DNA of 64,000 bases, from positions 2,292,001 to 2,356,000 of the forward strand of contig NZ_CP083553.1 in NCBI RefSeq assembly GCF_025144465.1, read 5' to 3'. Every line of letters begins with the position of its first letter. The first letter of the stretch is position 1. The notes under the pieces were generated by a model that saw only the letters and a program-made list of their open reading frames with translations, made no database searches and had not been told where the DNA came from. Below are positions 1-8,797 of the stretch, one piece after another. Source of the stretch: Leisingera sp. S132 (lineage in GTDB: Bacteria > Pseudomonadota > Alphaproteobacteria > Rhodobacterales > Rhodobacteraceae). The translations under genes and the position numbers were made by a program.

Positions 1-238
1 CGTTCAGCGCCACCATCTTGCGGGCATAGCCCAGCATCTGCTCGCCCTCGGCCGTCAGCGCAATGGTGCGGCCGGACCGGTCCAGCAGTTCCAGCCCCAA
101 GAGCTCCTCCAGCCGCTTCATCTGCATCGAGACCGCCGACTGGGTCAGATGCAGAAAACCGGCGGCGCGGGTCACCCCGCCGTATTCCGCCACCGCCACA
201 AACGAGCGGAGCGTGGTGATATCGAGATTTCTTACCAT
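1..238 (-). CDS. LysR-family transcriptional regulator, N-terminal part
   Basis: This is the start of a LysR-type regulator that runs off the left edge of the window, so only about 79 residues are visible. The reverse strand reads from an ATG at 238 into a winged helix-turn-helix: LDITTLRSFVAVAEYGG, then TRAAGFLHLTQSAVSMQMKR and LEELLGLELLDRSGR, which is the canonical LTTR DNA-binding domain. The inducer-binding domain is outside the window. The next gene (364) lies on the other strand, so the 125-bp gap probably carries divergent promoters. The regulated pathway cannot be told from here. Confidence 0.93.
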   Translation of the reverse strand, partial: MVRNLDITTLRSFVAVAEYGGVTRAAGFLHLTQSAVSMQMKRLEELLGLELLDRSGRTIALTAEGEQMLGYARKMVALN

Positions 239-363
239 CACAGAACCTGATTCATTGGATCAAAAACATTCGTTTTCAAAATATGCCACAGAGGGCCATA
301 TTCATCAACACAATTGATCACCCAGAAGGGATGCATCACAAACTCAACTGAAGGACCACGCCA

Positions 364-585
364 ATGACCCTCGCGACCTCCCATTGCTCAGCTCCTTGCA
401 CCGCTGCCAAGCCGCAGCTGTCCCTGACTGCCCGCCTGCGGCTGCACCTGGCCGCCTGGCGCCAGCGCCGCCAATTGGCCCGGCTGGATGACCGCGCGCT
501 GAAGGACATAGGCTTGACCCGTGCCCAGGCAGATGCAGAGGCCCGCGGCGGGTTCTGGAAAGCGCCGGATCACTGGAGTTTCTGA
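364..585 (+). CDS. DUF1127 (YjiS-like) small protein
   Basis: A 73-residue protein with an arginine-rich C-terminal half (WRQRRQLARLDDRALKDIGL, then T-R-A-Q-A-D-A-E), which is the DUF1127 motif W-x-R-R-x-x-L-x-x-L-x-D-x-x-L-x-D-I-G-l. Small DUF1127 proteins are abundant in Rhodobacteraceae; in Agrobacterium and Rhodobacter relatives they have been linked to RNA turnover and to phosphate or stress responses, but the role of this one is not known. A strong hairpin with a T-tract follows, so it is probably a monocistronic gene. Confidence 0.85.
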   Translation: MTLATSHCSAPCTAAKPQLSLTARLRLHLAAWRQRRQLARLDDRALKDIGLTRAQADAEARGGFWKAPDHWSF

Positions 586-619
586 TCAGGTTGAGCCACA
601 AGGGGCAGCTCCTGTGCAG

Positions 620-655
620 GCGGGCCGCATTCCAGCGGCCCGTTTGGCTGTTTTT
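620..655 (+). terminator. Rho-independent terminator after the DUF1127 gene
   Basis: Eight-base arms (621-628 CGGGCCGC and 635-642 GCGGCCCG) enclose a six-base loop. A T-rich stretch ending in five T residues follows at 643-655. Confidence 0.75.
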
Positions 656-782
656 CATGTATTTCTTTGTCTGAAATACTTGAACCGAACTCCGCTTCAC
701 CCGATATTTGGCAGGAAAGCTGCGGCCCGCGGTCCGTTTCGTGTGCCGGCAGCGAGGGAGTAGATTACGGAGACCATTCAAT

Positions 783-1559
783 ATGGCACAATTCGACACC
801 ATCCGCTCTGCCGCAGGCGCCCGCGCCCAGCAGATTGATGAGGGCCTGCGCGCCCATATGAACAAAGTCTATGCCACCATGTCGGCAGGCACGTTCATCA
901 CCTTCCTGGCCGCCTGGGCGATTGCCGGCCTGGCGGTTACTTCGGACCCGGCCAACGCCGTGGCCCAGCTGAGTGCTGACAAATACCTCACCAACATCGG
1001 CTATGCGCTTTATGCCTCGCCGCTGAAGTGGGTTATCATGTTTGCCCCGCTGGCCTTCATCTTCGGCATCGGTGCCGCCGCCAACCGCATGTCCGCGGCC
1101 GGCGTGCAGCTGCTGTTCTATGTCTTTGCCACCGTGATGGGCCTGTCGATCAGCTCGATCTTCCTGGTCTTCACCGGCGAAAGCATCGTGCAGGTATTCC
1201 TGATCACCTCCATCGCCTTTGCGGGCCTGTCGCTGGTGGGCTACACCACCAAGAAGGACCTCAGCGGCATGGGCTCCTTCCTGATCATGGGCCTGATCGG
1301 CCTGATCGTGGCCTCGATCGTCAACATCTTCCTGGCGTCCTCTGCCATGGCGTTTGCGATCTCCGTGATCGGCGTGCTGATCTTTGCGGGCCTGACCGCA
1401 TATGACACCCAGCGCATCAAGAACGACTACCTGCAGATGGCCCATGCGGGCGACCAGGAGTGGCTGGCAAAGTCCGCGATCATGGGCGCACTGAGCCTGT
1501 ATCTGGACTTCATCAACATGTTCATGATGCTGCTCCAGCTGCTTGGCAACCGCGAATAA
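783..1559 (+). CDS. Bax inhibitor-1 / YccA family membrane protein
   Basis: A 258-residue polytopic inner-membrane protein of the BI-1/YccA/TMBIM family. A short hydrophilic N-terminus precedes about seven hydrophobic segments, beginning near TFITFLAAWAIAGLAV. The family hallmark near the C-terminus is visible as GLTAYDTQRIKNDY, with the conserved Asp. Family members act as pH-sensitive calcium leak channels or interact with FtsH; which applies here is unknown. I chose ATG 783 because the preceding in-frame 75 nt is not membrane-like and a GGAG lies about 10 nt upstream. A terminator follows directly, so it is likely a single-gene unit. Confidence 0.93.
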   Translation: MAQFDTIRSAAGARAQQIDEGLRAHMNKVYATMSAGTFITFLAAWAIAGLAVTSDPANAVAQLSADKYLTNIGYALYASPLKWVIMFAPLAFIFGIGAAANRMSAAGVQLLFYVFATVMGLSISSIFLVFTGESIVQVFLITSIAFAGLSLVGYTTKKDLSGMGSFLIMGLIGLIVASIVNIFLASSAMAFAISVIGVLIFAGLTAYDTQRIKNDYLQMAHAGDQEWLAKSAIMGALSLYLDFINMFMMLLQLLGNRE

Positions 1560-1583
1560 CCGCAGGCCACATACCAAACAGCG

Positions 1584-1614
1584 AGGGGCGGACCGCAAGG
1601 ATCCGCCCCTTTTC
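1584..1614 (+). terminator. Rho-independent terminator after the Bax-inhibitor gene
   Basis: Perfect 9-bp arms (1584-1592 AGGGGCGGA, 1602-1610 TCCGCCCCT) and a short T run follow the stop codon by 25 nt. Confidence 0.8.
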
Positions 1615-1644
1615 ATTTGAACAACAATAACAAGGGCAACACCC

Positions 1645-2118
1645 ATGGAAATTATTGAGATCCCGGCGGCAGAGGCAGACCGCCTGCTGCCGCTGCTGCA
1701 GGACCTGCACGCGCTGCACGCCCAGCATCAGCCGGAGCGCCACATTCCGGCACCCGGCAACGGCGATCTGGCCGCCTGGCTGCAGGACTGGCTGCAACAG
1801 GACAACGTCTGCGCGCTGGCCGCTGAGAGCCCGCAAGGGGCGCTGCTGGGCTACCTGATCTATGAACTGCAGAACCGCCCTGCCCTGCCGGTCCGGGCGG
1901 CTGAGAAACGCGCGATGCTGCACCACATCTCGGTGACCGAAGCCTGGCGCCGCATGGGCGTGGGCAAGGCGCTGGTGGAGGCGATGAGAACGCGGGCGCT
2001 GGCGGAAGGCGCAACTGTGGTTGCCGCCACCTATGCCCCGTTCAACAGCGCCTCAGCCGCGCTGATGCAGGGCATGGGCATGGAGCCTGTGCTGACCGTG
2101 GCAGAGTGGCGCGCCTGA
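1645..2118 (+). CDS. GNAT-family N-acetyltransferase
   Basis: A 157-residue GCN5-related acetyltransferase. The acetyl-CoA pyrophosphate-binding motif A is seen as HHISVTEAWRRMGVGKALVE (R-R-M-G-V-G-K-A corresponds to Q/R-x-x-G-x-G/A), and the C-terminal NSASAALMQGMGM is the usual 'N-x-x-A-x-x-l-y-x-x-x-G-F' region. The length is typical for a single-domain GNAT. The substrate cannot be predicted. It runs convergently into the next gene, with only 2 nt between the stops. Confidence 0.9.
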   Translation: MEIIEIPAAEADRLLPLLQDLHALHAQHQPERHIPAPGNGDLAAWLQDWLQQDNVCALAAESPQGALLGYLIYELQNRPALPVRAAEKRAMLHHISVTEAWRRMGVGKALVEAMRTRALAEGATVVAATYAPFNSASAALMQGMGMEPVLTVAEWRA

Positions 2119-2120
2119 GG

Positions 2121-2534
2121 TCAGGAACCGGAGCAAACAAGGCCGGCGGAGATGGCAAGTGTCCCCTGCCGGCCGGCAACCTGCCGCGGGGCTCCGTCCA
2201 CACGGCAGCCGGATGCGCTTCGGATCACTTCCCGCAACTGGGCTTCCGCAATAGCTGGCAGAACAGGCACCGCACTGGTTCCAGCTGCGCTCAGCACCGC
2301 AACACCGGCGCTGCCCTCGCGCATCACACTTAGGGTCAGACTGCGCCCGCTGATGCCGACGCTATGTTCAGAAACCATCTGCCGGGCTGCCCCGCCTTCC
2401 CCGGAAGCTCCAGCCGCGGGCAAAGGCTCAACGCTGACCGCCGGGGGCAGCGGCACCGCCGCCTTGGTCTCAAAGAAACTGGAGACTGGCGCTCCGGCCG
2501 CCGATATTACCGCTGCCAAGAAGAAAACCCGCAT
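2121..2534 (-). CDS. Hypothetical exported protein
   Basis: A 137-residue protein with a likely Sec signal peptide (MRVFFLAAVISAAGAPVSS) followed by a low-complexity Ala/Pro/Ser/Val linker. The C-terminal part contains two cysteines (SASGCRV and GLVCSGS) that could form a disulfide bond. The start ATG at 2534 has a GGGTGG-type ribosome binding site upstream. I recognise no domain, and it is not in an operon. It could belong to a Rhodobacteraceae-specific family of periplasmic proteins, but this is a guess. Confidence 0.65.
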   Translation of the reverse strand: MRVFFLAAVISAAGAPVSSFFETKAAVPLPPAVSVEPLPAAGASGEGGAARQMVSEHSVGISGRSLTLSVMREGSAGVAVLSAAGTSAVPVLPAIAEAQLREVIRSASGCRVDGAPRQVAGRQGTLAISAGLVCSGS

Positions 2535-2671
2535 TGCACATCCACCCGTTCACTTGTTCACCCAGGGCGTCAGGCTAGGCATGAAATGGGGCGAGAAGGT
2601 GCCGGGGCGCTGGACAATCCGCGCAGCATTTTCCGACAATTGAAGGCAGCGGGCAGGCAGACAAAATACCC

Positions 2672-2706
2672 CAAAAGAAAACGGGCCGCGCAGCGCGCGA
2701 CCCGTT
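2672..2706 (-). terminator. Rho-independent terminator of rpmG
   Basis: On the minus strand, ACGGGTCGCGC and GCGCGGCCCGT (2681-2705) form an 11-bp stem with one mismatch, followed by TTTTCTTTT. It begins about 28 nt beyond the rpmG stop codon. Confidence 0.75.
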
Positions 2707-2732
2707 TCCCGAAATAAGTCCGTAAGGAAGGC

Positions 2733-2900
2733 TTACTTGATTTTGCCTTCTTTGTACTCGACGTGCTTGCGCACGACCGGGTCATACTTACGCACAACCA
2801 TTTTCTCGGTCATGGTGCGTGCGTTTTTCTTGGTCACATAGAAGTGGCCGGTGCCCGCGCTCGAGTTCAGGCGGATCTTGATGGTGGTCGGCTTCGCCAT
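2733..2900 (-). CDS. rpmG: 50S ribosomal protein L33
   Basis: A 55-residue protein matching L33 end to end: [20 protein letters not shown], then [10 protein letters not shown] and the C-terminal [18 protein letters not shown]. It lies at the E site side of the large subunit. It has no zinc-binding CxxC pairs, so it is the zinc-independent (C-minus) paralogue type. The ATG at 2900 sits behind GGAGAA. It is a monocistronic gene with its own terminator. Confidence 0.97.
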   Translation of the reverse strand: MAKPTTIKIRLNSSAGTGHFYVTKKNARTMTEKMVVRKYDPVVRKHVEYKEGKIK

Positions 2901-3160
2901 GGTGCTTCTCCTGCGTCCGAAAAGGCAGGGGCCTCTCGGTAAATTCCTATCTGAAGCCCGGCTTTTACCCGCCCTGTGCCCCAAGTCAACAGCCAAATCG
3001 CCCGGAAGCCGCCCCGGAAGGCCAAATCTGCCCCTCTGGAGGCAGAACCCGGCTTCCAAGCAGCCATGTCCCTTTGAAACATGGTGAATCATGGCCTTGG
3101 CAGCCGTTTGCTCCATTTCATTGCCATAACCCGCCGCGCCACATACCGAAAGCCCTGCCA

Positions 3161-4743
3161 ATGCCTCAGCACGGGGACCCCCGCCAGACAGAGCCGCAAC
3201 CGAATCTTCTGGTGCGCGCGGTGGCCCGCCTCACGGTTTCGCTTAGGTACAAGCTGCTAGCGGCTTTTCTAACCGGAACCGGTCTGTTGATCGTCCTTGC
3301 CCTGCTGGGGCTGCAATCGCTGCAGCAGGCGAATGAGCGGACCCGCCAGTTGATCCGCGACCAGGAACGTATTGGCGTCTATAACCGCGTGTATCAAAGC
3401 AGCAGCGACGCAATGGCCTTTGCCTTGCACAGCATACTGGAGCGCCCTGGCCGGATGGGCGTACCCTCTGTTCAAGCCCTCAACGAAACACAGGATCTTT
3501 CACTGCTCCTGGCCCACGCCGTCCGCCGCATGGATGGCGAGGAGTCGCCCGAAGGCCGCCAGATGGCAGAGCTGAGAACTGAAGCGAAGATTCTTTCCCG
3601 TATCGCTTTTGACATCGTCAACAGCCGAAACGGACGGGATTTCACTGCTGTTCATGATCTGGTTGAACGGCAGTTCATCCCAAAGGCCCAAAGGCTTCAG
3701 CGCAGCGCTTACACGACCCAGAAAGAGATCGTAGCGGAAATGAACCTGCGCGCACAGGAAACGGCCCGGGCCTATGAGCGCGCCCGCGCCCTGGTCGCCG
3801 GCGCAAGCGCGGCCGCGGTTTTGCTGTCATTACTCGCAGGCTATGCAATTTCGTCCTCTGTGCTGTGGCCGGTGGCGCAGATCGGCCGCACTCTCAGTGC
3901 CGTCGCTTCCGGAAACTTCACAGCCCGGGCCACGGTTTCAAACCGGGATGAATTCGGCAGGCTGGCCCGGAACGTCAACAGCATGAGCCGGGAGTTGGGC
4001 GCACTGTACGAGGAGGTCAATGCGCAGAAGGAAGAACTGCAATCCTGGAACAGCCAGCTGGAGCGCAAGGTGGCACAGCAGGTCGCAGAGCTGGAGCGGA
4101 CCAACAGGCTGCGCGGCTTTTTGCCGGAGCAAGTGGCGGCGATGATCGTCAATGCGGGCAGCGGCAGCACCCTGCTGAACAGCCAGCGCCGCACCGTGAC
4201 GGTTCTGTTTGCAGACCTGCGCGGCTTTACCGCCCTTGCCAGCGCGGTTGCCCCGGAACAGGTGATCGCCGCGCTCAACGCCTTCCACCAGACTGCCGGG
4301 CCGCTGATTGAGAAGGCCAGCGGCACGCTGGAGCGGTTTTTGGGCGATGGTCTGCTGGTGCTGTTCAACGCGCCGCTGCCCTGCGAGGACCCGGCCAAGC
4401 GGGCTCTGGCGCTGGCGAAGCAGATGCAGACAGCCTTTCCGGATTCGGTGAAACCGTTTCAAACAGGCGGCAGCCGCATCGGTCTGGGGATCGGGATTGC
4501 CACCGGCGAGGCAACACTGGGGCAGTTCGGTTTTGAAGGCGGCTCGATTATGCAGCCATTGGCGCGGCACCGAATCTGGCGGCCCGGCTGTGCGACAAGG
4601 CAGGCAGCGGACAGATCCTGCTGTGCGAGACCACGGCCCGGGCCATTGGCGCCGGCCTGCAAAAGGCCGGTAAATTTGAGTTGAAGGGCATTCCCGGGCC
4701 GGCAACGGCGTATGAACCGGAGAAACGCGCAGAAGGCCTGTAA
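3161..4743 (+). pseudogene. HAMP-adenylate/guanylate cyclase, frameshifted near its 3' end
   Basis: A membrane-anchored class III nucleotide cyclase: cytoplasmic N-terminus, a first membrane helix (LLAAFLTGTGLLIVLALLGL), a periplasmic sensor of about 150 residues, a second helix near 3790-3860, HAMP, a coiled coil, then the catalytic domain starting with RRTVTVLFADLRGFTALAS (metal-binding Asp) and GTLERFLGDGLLVLFNAP. After GIGIATGEATLGQFGFEG (about 4545) the frame goes out of register. Reading the +1-shifted frame restores the family C-terminus: DYAAIGAAPNLAARLCDKAG and then QILLCETTARAI to a TAA at 4741-4743. In the original frame it stops at 4684 with a scrambled tail. So one base is missing around 4545-4553, either a true mutation or a sequencing error. 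The lost part carries the conserved Asn/Arg catalytic face (N-L-A-A-R), so the unshifted product should be inactive. Confidence 0.85.
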
Positions 4744-5132
4744 GCCGGATCCTGTCCCCCCTGCCCCGTAAGGCAGGGATCGATGACCATTCATCTAGGC
4801 GGCGCATTGCTGCGCCGCTCAAGCTGCCAACCCGGTCCCTCTCGGCTGAAGCGAACCTAGCGGCGGTTTTCCGGCGGACCGGAACCTGCCCGCGCGGGGA
4901 CCCTATTTGGCATTGCTCCCGGTGGGGCTTGCCGTGCCGCCCCTGTTGCCAGGGGCGCGGTGGGCTCTTACCCCACCGTTTCACCCTTACCAGCCCGGAG
5001 GCTGGCGGTCTGTTTTCTGTGGCGCTTTCCGTCGGGTTTCCCCGCCCGGGCGTTACCCGGCACCGCTGCTTCATGGAGTCCGGACTTTCCTCGCGGAGCG
5101 GACGCTCCCCGCGGCCATCCAGCCTTCTGCGC
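4727..5132 (-). ncRNA. rnpB: RNase P RNA (bacterial class A)
   Basis: Catalytic RNA of RNase P, which matures tRNA 5' ends. Read on the minus strand, it has the universal 5' core GAGGAAAGTCCGGACTCC (around 5080-5097), the alphaproteobacterial GGTAAGGGTGAAACGGTG region, GGTTCCGGTCC, and the 3' signature AGATGAATGGTCATC with GGATCCGGCTTACAGGCC. The outer helix P1 is a perfect 11-bp pairing between 5122-5132 and 4727-4737, which I used to set the ends. The 3' strand of P1 and the CTTACAG box lie inside the last codons of the convergent cyclase gene, so the two overlap by about 17 nt. Confidence 0.95.
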
Positions 5133-5316
5133 GAGGCGAGGCGTAGGAACAACGGCGCGCGGCGTCAAGCGGATAGTTTGGCGGCAGCGGCTTTGCCCCT
5201 CTCGGCCCCGGGGCCAATTCACCCCAGGATAGTTCCAGCCAGATGAAGAGCGGACCCTCTATTCTCCTGACCCCAAAGACACCGGAACGCGAGGCAGAGC
5301 CTCGCACAAGCCCCCC

Positions 5317-6006
5317 TTAGCGCACCAGCGGATGCAAAACCCGAAAGTCTTCTGCCGAGAGCGGGCCGTGCGCCCAGGGCCGGAACCGCAGCCGCACAGC
5401 CGCCAGAAGCGTTTGATCATCAGCAGGTGCCGTGAAACCGGCCGCGGCGGCGGCTTGGCGGAAGTCCTCAAATTCCATGCTTTGCGGTTGCGGCGCCCCG
5501 AAGCCTGCCGCGGACAGCCCCAGCCGGGCCAGCCGGCCCCAATCGAACCTCGGGCCGGGGTCGCATTTACGCCCCGGCGCCATGCAGGAATGGCCGATCA
5601 CCCCAGCAGGCGGGATGTCCCGGCGCTGCATGATACCGCTCATCAATCTCTCAAGCGCTGCCATCTGCGGCTCGCTGAACGGATGGGTGCCGCGGTTGTC
5701 GAGCTCGATGCCGATCGAACGGGAGTTGATGTCGTCCTGCCCGGCCCATTCACCGGCGCCCGCGTGCCAGGCCCGGCTGTCCTCGCCCACCATCTGCCAG
5801 AGCGTCCCATCCGCACCAATCAGGTAGTGGGCGGAGACCTCTGCTGCCGGATCGCAAAGCCGTTCCAGCGCTGCCTTGGCACTGTCCATCGCAGTGTAGT
5901 GCAAAACAATCAAGGACGGCGTCAGACTGTCCCTGCGCGGCCCGAAATTCGGGCTCGGGTGCCAGATGGCGCCAGGCTGATCAGCCCTGCCCGTATCAGA
6001 CGTCAT
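5317..6006 (-). CDS. N-acetylmuramoyl-L-alanine amidase (AmpD/Amidase_2 family)
   Basis: A 229-residue peptidoglycan amidase. The Amidase_2 fold is recognised by SLIVLHYTAMDSAKAALERL (zinc-ligand His), VSAHYLIGADGTLWQMV, SRSIGIELDNRG and GVIGHSCMAPGRKCDPGPRF (second His and the D-P-G ligand Asp). There is no signal peptide, so it should act in the cytoplasm on recycled anhydro-muropeptides like AmpD. The C-terminal 60 residues resemble the putative peptidoglycan-binding tail of longer AmpD-like proteins. The start ATG (6006) overlaps the upstream stop as TGATG, implying translational coupling to the lipoprotein gene. Confidence 0.92.
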   Translation of the reverse strand: MTSDTGRADQPGAIWHPSPNFGPRRDSLTPSLIVLHYTAMDSAKAALERLCDPAAEVSAHYLIGADGTLWQMVGEDSRAWHAGAGEWAGQDDINSRSIGIELDNRGTHPFSEPQMAALERLMSGIMQRRDIPPAGVIGHSCMAPGRKCDPGPRFDWGRLARLGLSAAGFGAPQPQSMEFEDFRQAAAAAGFTAPADDQTLLAAVRLRFRPWAHGPLSAEDFRVLHPLVR

Positions 6007-6791
6007 CAGTTCTGGACGGCCAGCCGGTAGGGCGCCGGATCCCATCCGCAGGCAAAGCCGTCACCATCCGGGTCCAGCACCTTGCGGTCGCGCTGGGGAC
6101 CGCCGCTTTCGAGAAAGGCGATCTGGGCCTGATCGGGCGAGGCGAACTCAGCACAGTTGCGCTGGCTGCGGGCCTTCAGGTTGATGCCCGCGCGGGTATA
6201 GAGGCGCACACCCTTGGGATTGGAGGTGCTGAGCGCGTATTTCACGATGTTCGGCCCGGTATCGCCAGCGCGTTCCGGCACTGCAGTGGGCTCAACCTGC
6301 TGGTATTGCGAGCGCTGCCGCTGCAGCCGTTCGGCATCGCTTTCAATGGATTGGCGCGACGATACCGCCTGGAAGTCATTTTCGTCCGAAATACCTGCGT
6401 TGCCGACCAGCGCCGGCGCCGGGTTGGAGGGGCTCGCATCCAGCGGCGCGGTTCCGGCGCTGGAACTGCTGCGCGAGGCGGCCAGGGCTGCCTCTGTCTG
6501 TCGGGCAATGTCGGCGTCGCTGGACGCCGCCGCAGCGGTGCTGAAAGTGCCGGCAGACGTAGTCGAGGCGGCGCTGCGCGGTGCAGTCCCGGCTTGCGAA
6601 CGAACGGTTTCGGTGGACACCCGCGACGGCGGCACCAGCGGATCACCATTAATGGTGGTGCCAGCGGCCGGCGGCGGCGCAAACGGGTCGCCGTCGATGC
6701 CAACGCCCGCGGCGCTGTCCGGAACCTGGGGGGAACAGGCAGCCATAACCAGAAGGCTGCCTGCGGCGGCGTAAGATGCGAATGCGCGCAT
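6006..6791 (-). CDS. Lipoprotein with an excalibur-like C-terminal domain
   Basis: A 261-residue envelope protein. The N-terminus MRAFASYAAAGSLLVMAAC ends in a lipobox-like MAAC, so lipidation at that cysteine is predicted. A long Ser/Ala/Pro-rich disordered linker follows. The last 70 residues carry NCAEFASPDQAQIAFLESGG and then RKVLDPDGDGFACGWDP, close to the excalibur calcium-binding motif D-x-D-x-D-G-x-A-C. ATG 6791 is preferred over the upstream codon because it places the signal peptide at the N-terminus. It sits between gatA and the amidase in one same-strand run; a role at the cell wall is inferred from the amidase. Confidence 0.8.
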   Translation of the reverse strand: MRAFASYAAAGSLLVMAACSPQVPDSAAGVGIDGDPFAPPPAAGTTINGDPLVPPSRVSTETVRSQAGTAPRSAASTTSAGTFSTAAAASSDADIARQTEAALAASRSSSSAGTAPLDASPSNPAPALVGNAGISDENDFQAVSSRQSIESDAERLQRQRSQYQQVEPTAVPERAGDTGPNIVKYALSTSNPKGVRLYTRAGINLKARSQRNCAEFASPDQAQIAFLESGGPQRDRKVLDPDGDGFACGWDPAPYRLAVQN

Positions 6792-6831
6792 GGGGTACCT
6801 GTCAGCTCTGCTCAATTGCTTGCGCAGAGGT

Positions 6832-8319
6832 TTACCACCATTGCTGCGGTTTGGCTACAAAGCCGGCCGCATTCTCTAGCGCATAGGCAGTGTTCAGCAG
6901 ATCGCCCTCTTCCCATGGCTTGCCAATGAGCTGCAGGCCCAGCGGCAGGCCTTGGGCATCCAAGCCCGCAGGCACAGCAACGCCCGGCAGGCCCGCCAGG
7001 TTCACAGTGACGGTGAAGACATCGTTCAGATACATCTGTACCGGATCCGCCTCGGTCATCTCGCCCAGTCCAAAGGCCGCGGACGGGGTCGCCGGGGTCA
7101 GGATCGCGTCGACACCTGCGGCAAAGGCGTCCTCGAAGTCCTTCTTGATCAGGGTGCGGACGCGGCGGGCGCGGTTGTAATAAGCGTCGTAGAAGCCTGC
7201 AGACAGCACGTAGGTGCCGACCATCACCCGGCGCTGCACCTCGTGGCCAAAGCCCTCGGCGCGGGTCTTCTCGTACATCTCGGTGATGCCGTCACCAGCC
7301 TCCAGCGTGGCGCGGCGGCCGTAGCGGACGCCATCATAGCGGGCCAGGTTCGAGGAGGCCTCAGCCGGGGCAATCACGTAGTACGCGGGCAGCGCATACT
7401 TTGTGTGGGGCAACGAGATGTCGACGATCTCGGCACCAGCAGCCTTCAGCATCTCGGCACCGTCGGACCACAGTTTCTCGATCTCGCCCGGCATGCCGTC
7501 CATGCGGTATTCCTTGGGGATACCGATCTTCTTGCCGCGGATGTCGCCGGTCAGCATCGCCTCGAAATCCGGCACCGCCAGTTCGGCAGAGGTCGAATCC
7601 TTGGGGTCGTGGCCGCACATGGCTTCCAGCATGATCGCCGCGTCGCGCACCGATTTGGTCATCGGCCCGGCCTGATCCAGCGAGGAAGCAAAGGCGACGA
7701 TGCCCCAGCGCGAGCAGCGGCCGTAGGTCGGTTTGATGCCGACGGTGCCGGTGAAGGCTGCGGGCTGGCGGATCGAACCGCCGGTGTCGGTGCCGGTCGC
7801 TGCAAGGCAGAGGTCGGCGGCGACAGCGGATGCGGACCCGCCAGAGGAGCCGCCCGGGGTCAGCTGGGCCTCGTCATTGCCGCGGCGCCAGGGGCTGACA
7901 GCATTGCCGTAGACGGAGGTCTCATTAGAGGAGCCCATGGCGAACTCATCCATGTTCAGCTTGCCCAGCATGACGGAACCGGCATCGGCCAGCTTCTGGC
8001 TGACGGTGGATTCATACTCCGGCTTGAAGCCTTCGAGGATTTTGGAGGCCGCCTGCGAGGGCACGCCCTTGGTGCAGAACAGGTCCTTGATGCCGATCGG
8101 CAGGCCGCACATGGAGGGCGCTCCGCCCGCCTTGATACGGTCGTCCGCCGCCTTGGCGCGTTCCATCGCCAGCTCAGGCGTCTTGTGCACAAAAGCGTTG
8201 AGCGCGTCCGCCGCGTCGATTGCCTTGAGGCAGGCTTCGGTCAGCTCAACGGAAGTGGTGTCGCCCTTGCGCAGCGCATCGCGGGCCTCTGCCAGGCCCA
8301 GTTTGTTCAGATCGCTCAT
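6832..8319 (-). CDS. gatA: Asp/Glu-tRNA(Asn/Gln) amidotransferase subunit A
   Basis: A 495-residue amidase-signature enzyme that releases ammonia from Gln and feeds it to GatB for transamidation of Glu-tRNA(Gln) or Asp-tRNA(Asn). The Ser-cisSer-Lys triad regions are intact: [14 protein letters not shown] (Lys), [19 protein letters not shown] (cis-Ser) and [17 protein letters not shown] (nucleophile region). The start at 8319 gives the standard [21 protein letters not shown]-terminus. It follows gatC with a 5-nt gap. gatB is not in this window. Confidence 0.97.
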   Translation of the reverse strand: MSDLNKLGLAEARDALRKGDTTSVELTEACLKAIDAADALNAFVHKTPELAMERAKAADDRIKAGGAPSMCGLPIGIKDLFCTKGVPSQAASKILEGFKPEYESTVSQKLADAGSVMLGKLNMDEFAMGSSNETSVYGNAVSPWRRGNDEAQLTPGGSSGGSASAVAADLCLAATGTDTGGSIRQPAAFTGTVGIKPTYGRCSRWGIVAFASSLDQAGPMTKSVRDAAIMLEAMCGHDPKDSTSAELAVPDFEAMLTGDIRGKKIGIPKEYRMDGMPGEIEKLWSDGAEMLKAAGAEIVDISLPHTKYALPAYYVIAPAEASSNLARYDGVRYGRRATLEAGDGITEMYEKTRAEGFGHEVQRRVMVGTYVLSAGFYDAYYNRARRVRTLIKKDFEDAFAAGVDAILTPATPSAAFGLGEMTEADPVQMYLNDVFTVTVNLAGLPGVAVPAGLDAQGLPLGLQLIGKPWEEGDLLNTAYALENAAGFVAKPQQWW

Positions 8320-8324
8320 GTCTC

Positions 8325-8612
8325 TCACTCCACGACTTTGGGCACTGCAAAGAAGCCTTCGCGGGCGTCCGGCGCATTGGCCAGCACCTTGTCCTGCTGG
8401 CTGCCGTCGGTGACTTCGTCCTTGCGGCGCTTCAGGCGCTGCGGGGTGACGGAGGTCATCGGCTCGACGCCCTCGACATCCACCTCGTTCAGCTGCTCGA
8501 TGAAGCCCAGGATGTTGTTGAACTCGTCTGCCAGTGCCGGCAGAGCGTCGTCCTCGACCTTGATCCGGGCCAGTTTGGCCACCTTGGCGGCGGTGCTTTG
8601 GTCAATCGACAT
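8325..8612 (-). CDS. gatC: Asp/Glu-tRNA(Asn/Gln) amidotransferase subunit C
   Basis: A 95-residue Gat[20 protein letters not shown], then [20 protein letters not shown] and [20 protein letters not shown], the usual sequence that wraps GatA and stabilises its interface with GatB. The ATG at 8612 gives the usual family length. It is the first gene of a run gatC-gatA-lipoprotein-amidase and is divergent from the metallo-hydrolase gene at 8798. The 185-bp gap between them should hold both promoters. Confidence 0.96.
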   Translation of the reverse strand: MSIDQSTAAKVAKLARIKVEDDALPALADEFNNILGFIEQLNEVDVEGVEPMTSVTPQRLKRRKDEVTDGSQQDKVLANAPDAREGFFAVPKVVE

Positions 8613-8797
8613 GGAAACCCTCATCTGGTGTTGGGTAGGCATTTACCGCCGTGCCGCCTGCGCTGCAAGCCTGCAACGGGCGGGCGGGCGGCAATCAGAC
8701 CCGCAGGCATAATTTCCGGCACGTCCGCATTCCTTTTCGCCCGCAGCCTGTTAGGCTGCCGCCAACAACAACGGCAAGGCCAACGGGAGGAAATCCG

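Noticed and set aside
6952-8712. 586-codon plus-strand frame
   Set aside because: Antisense shadow of gatA and gatC; composition is non-protein-like.
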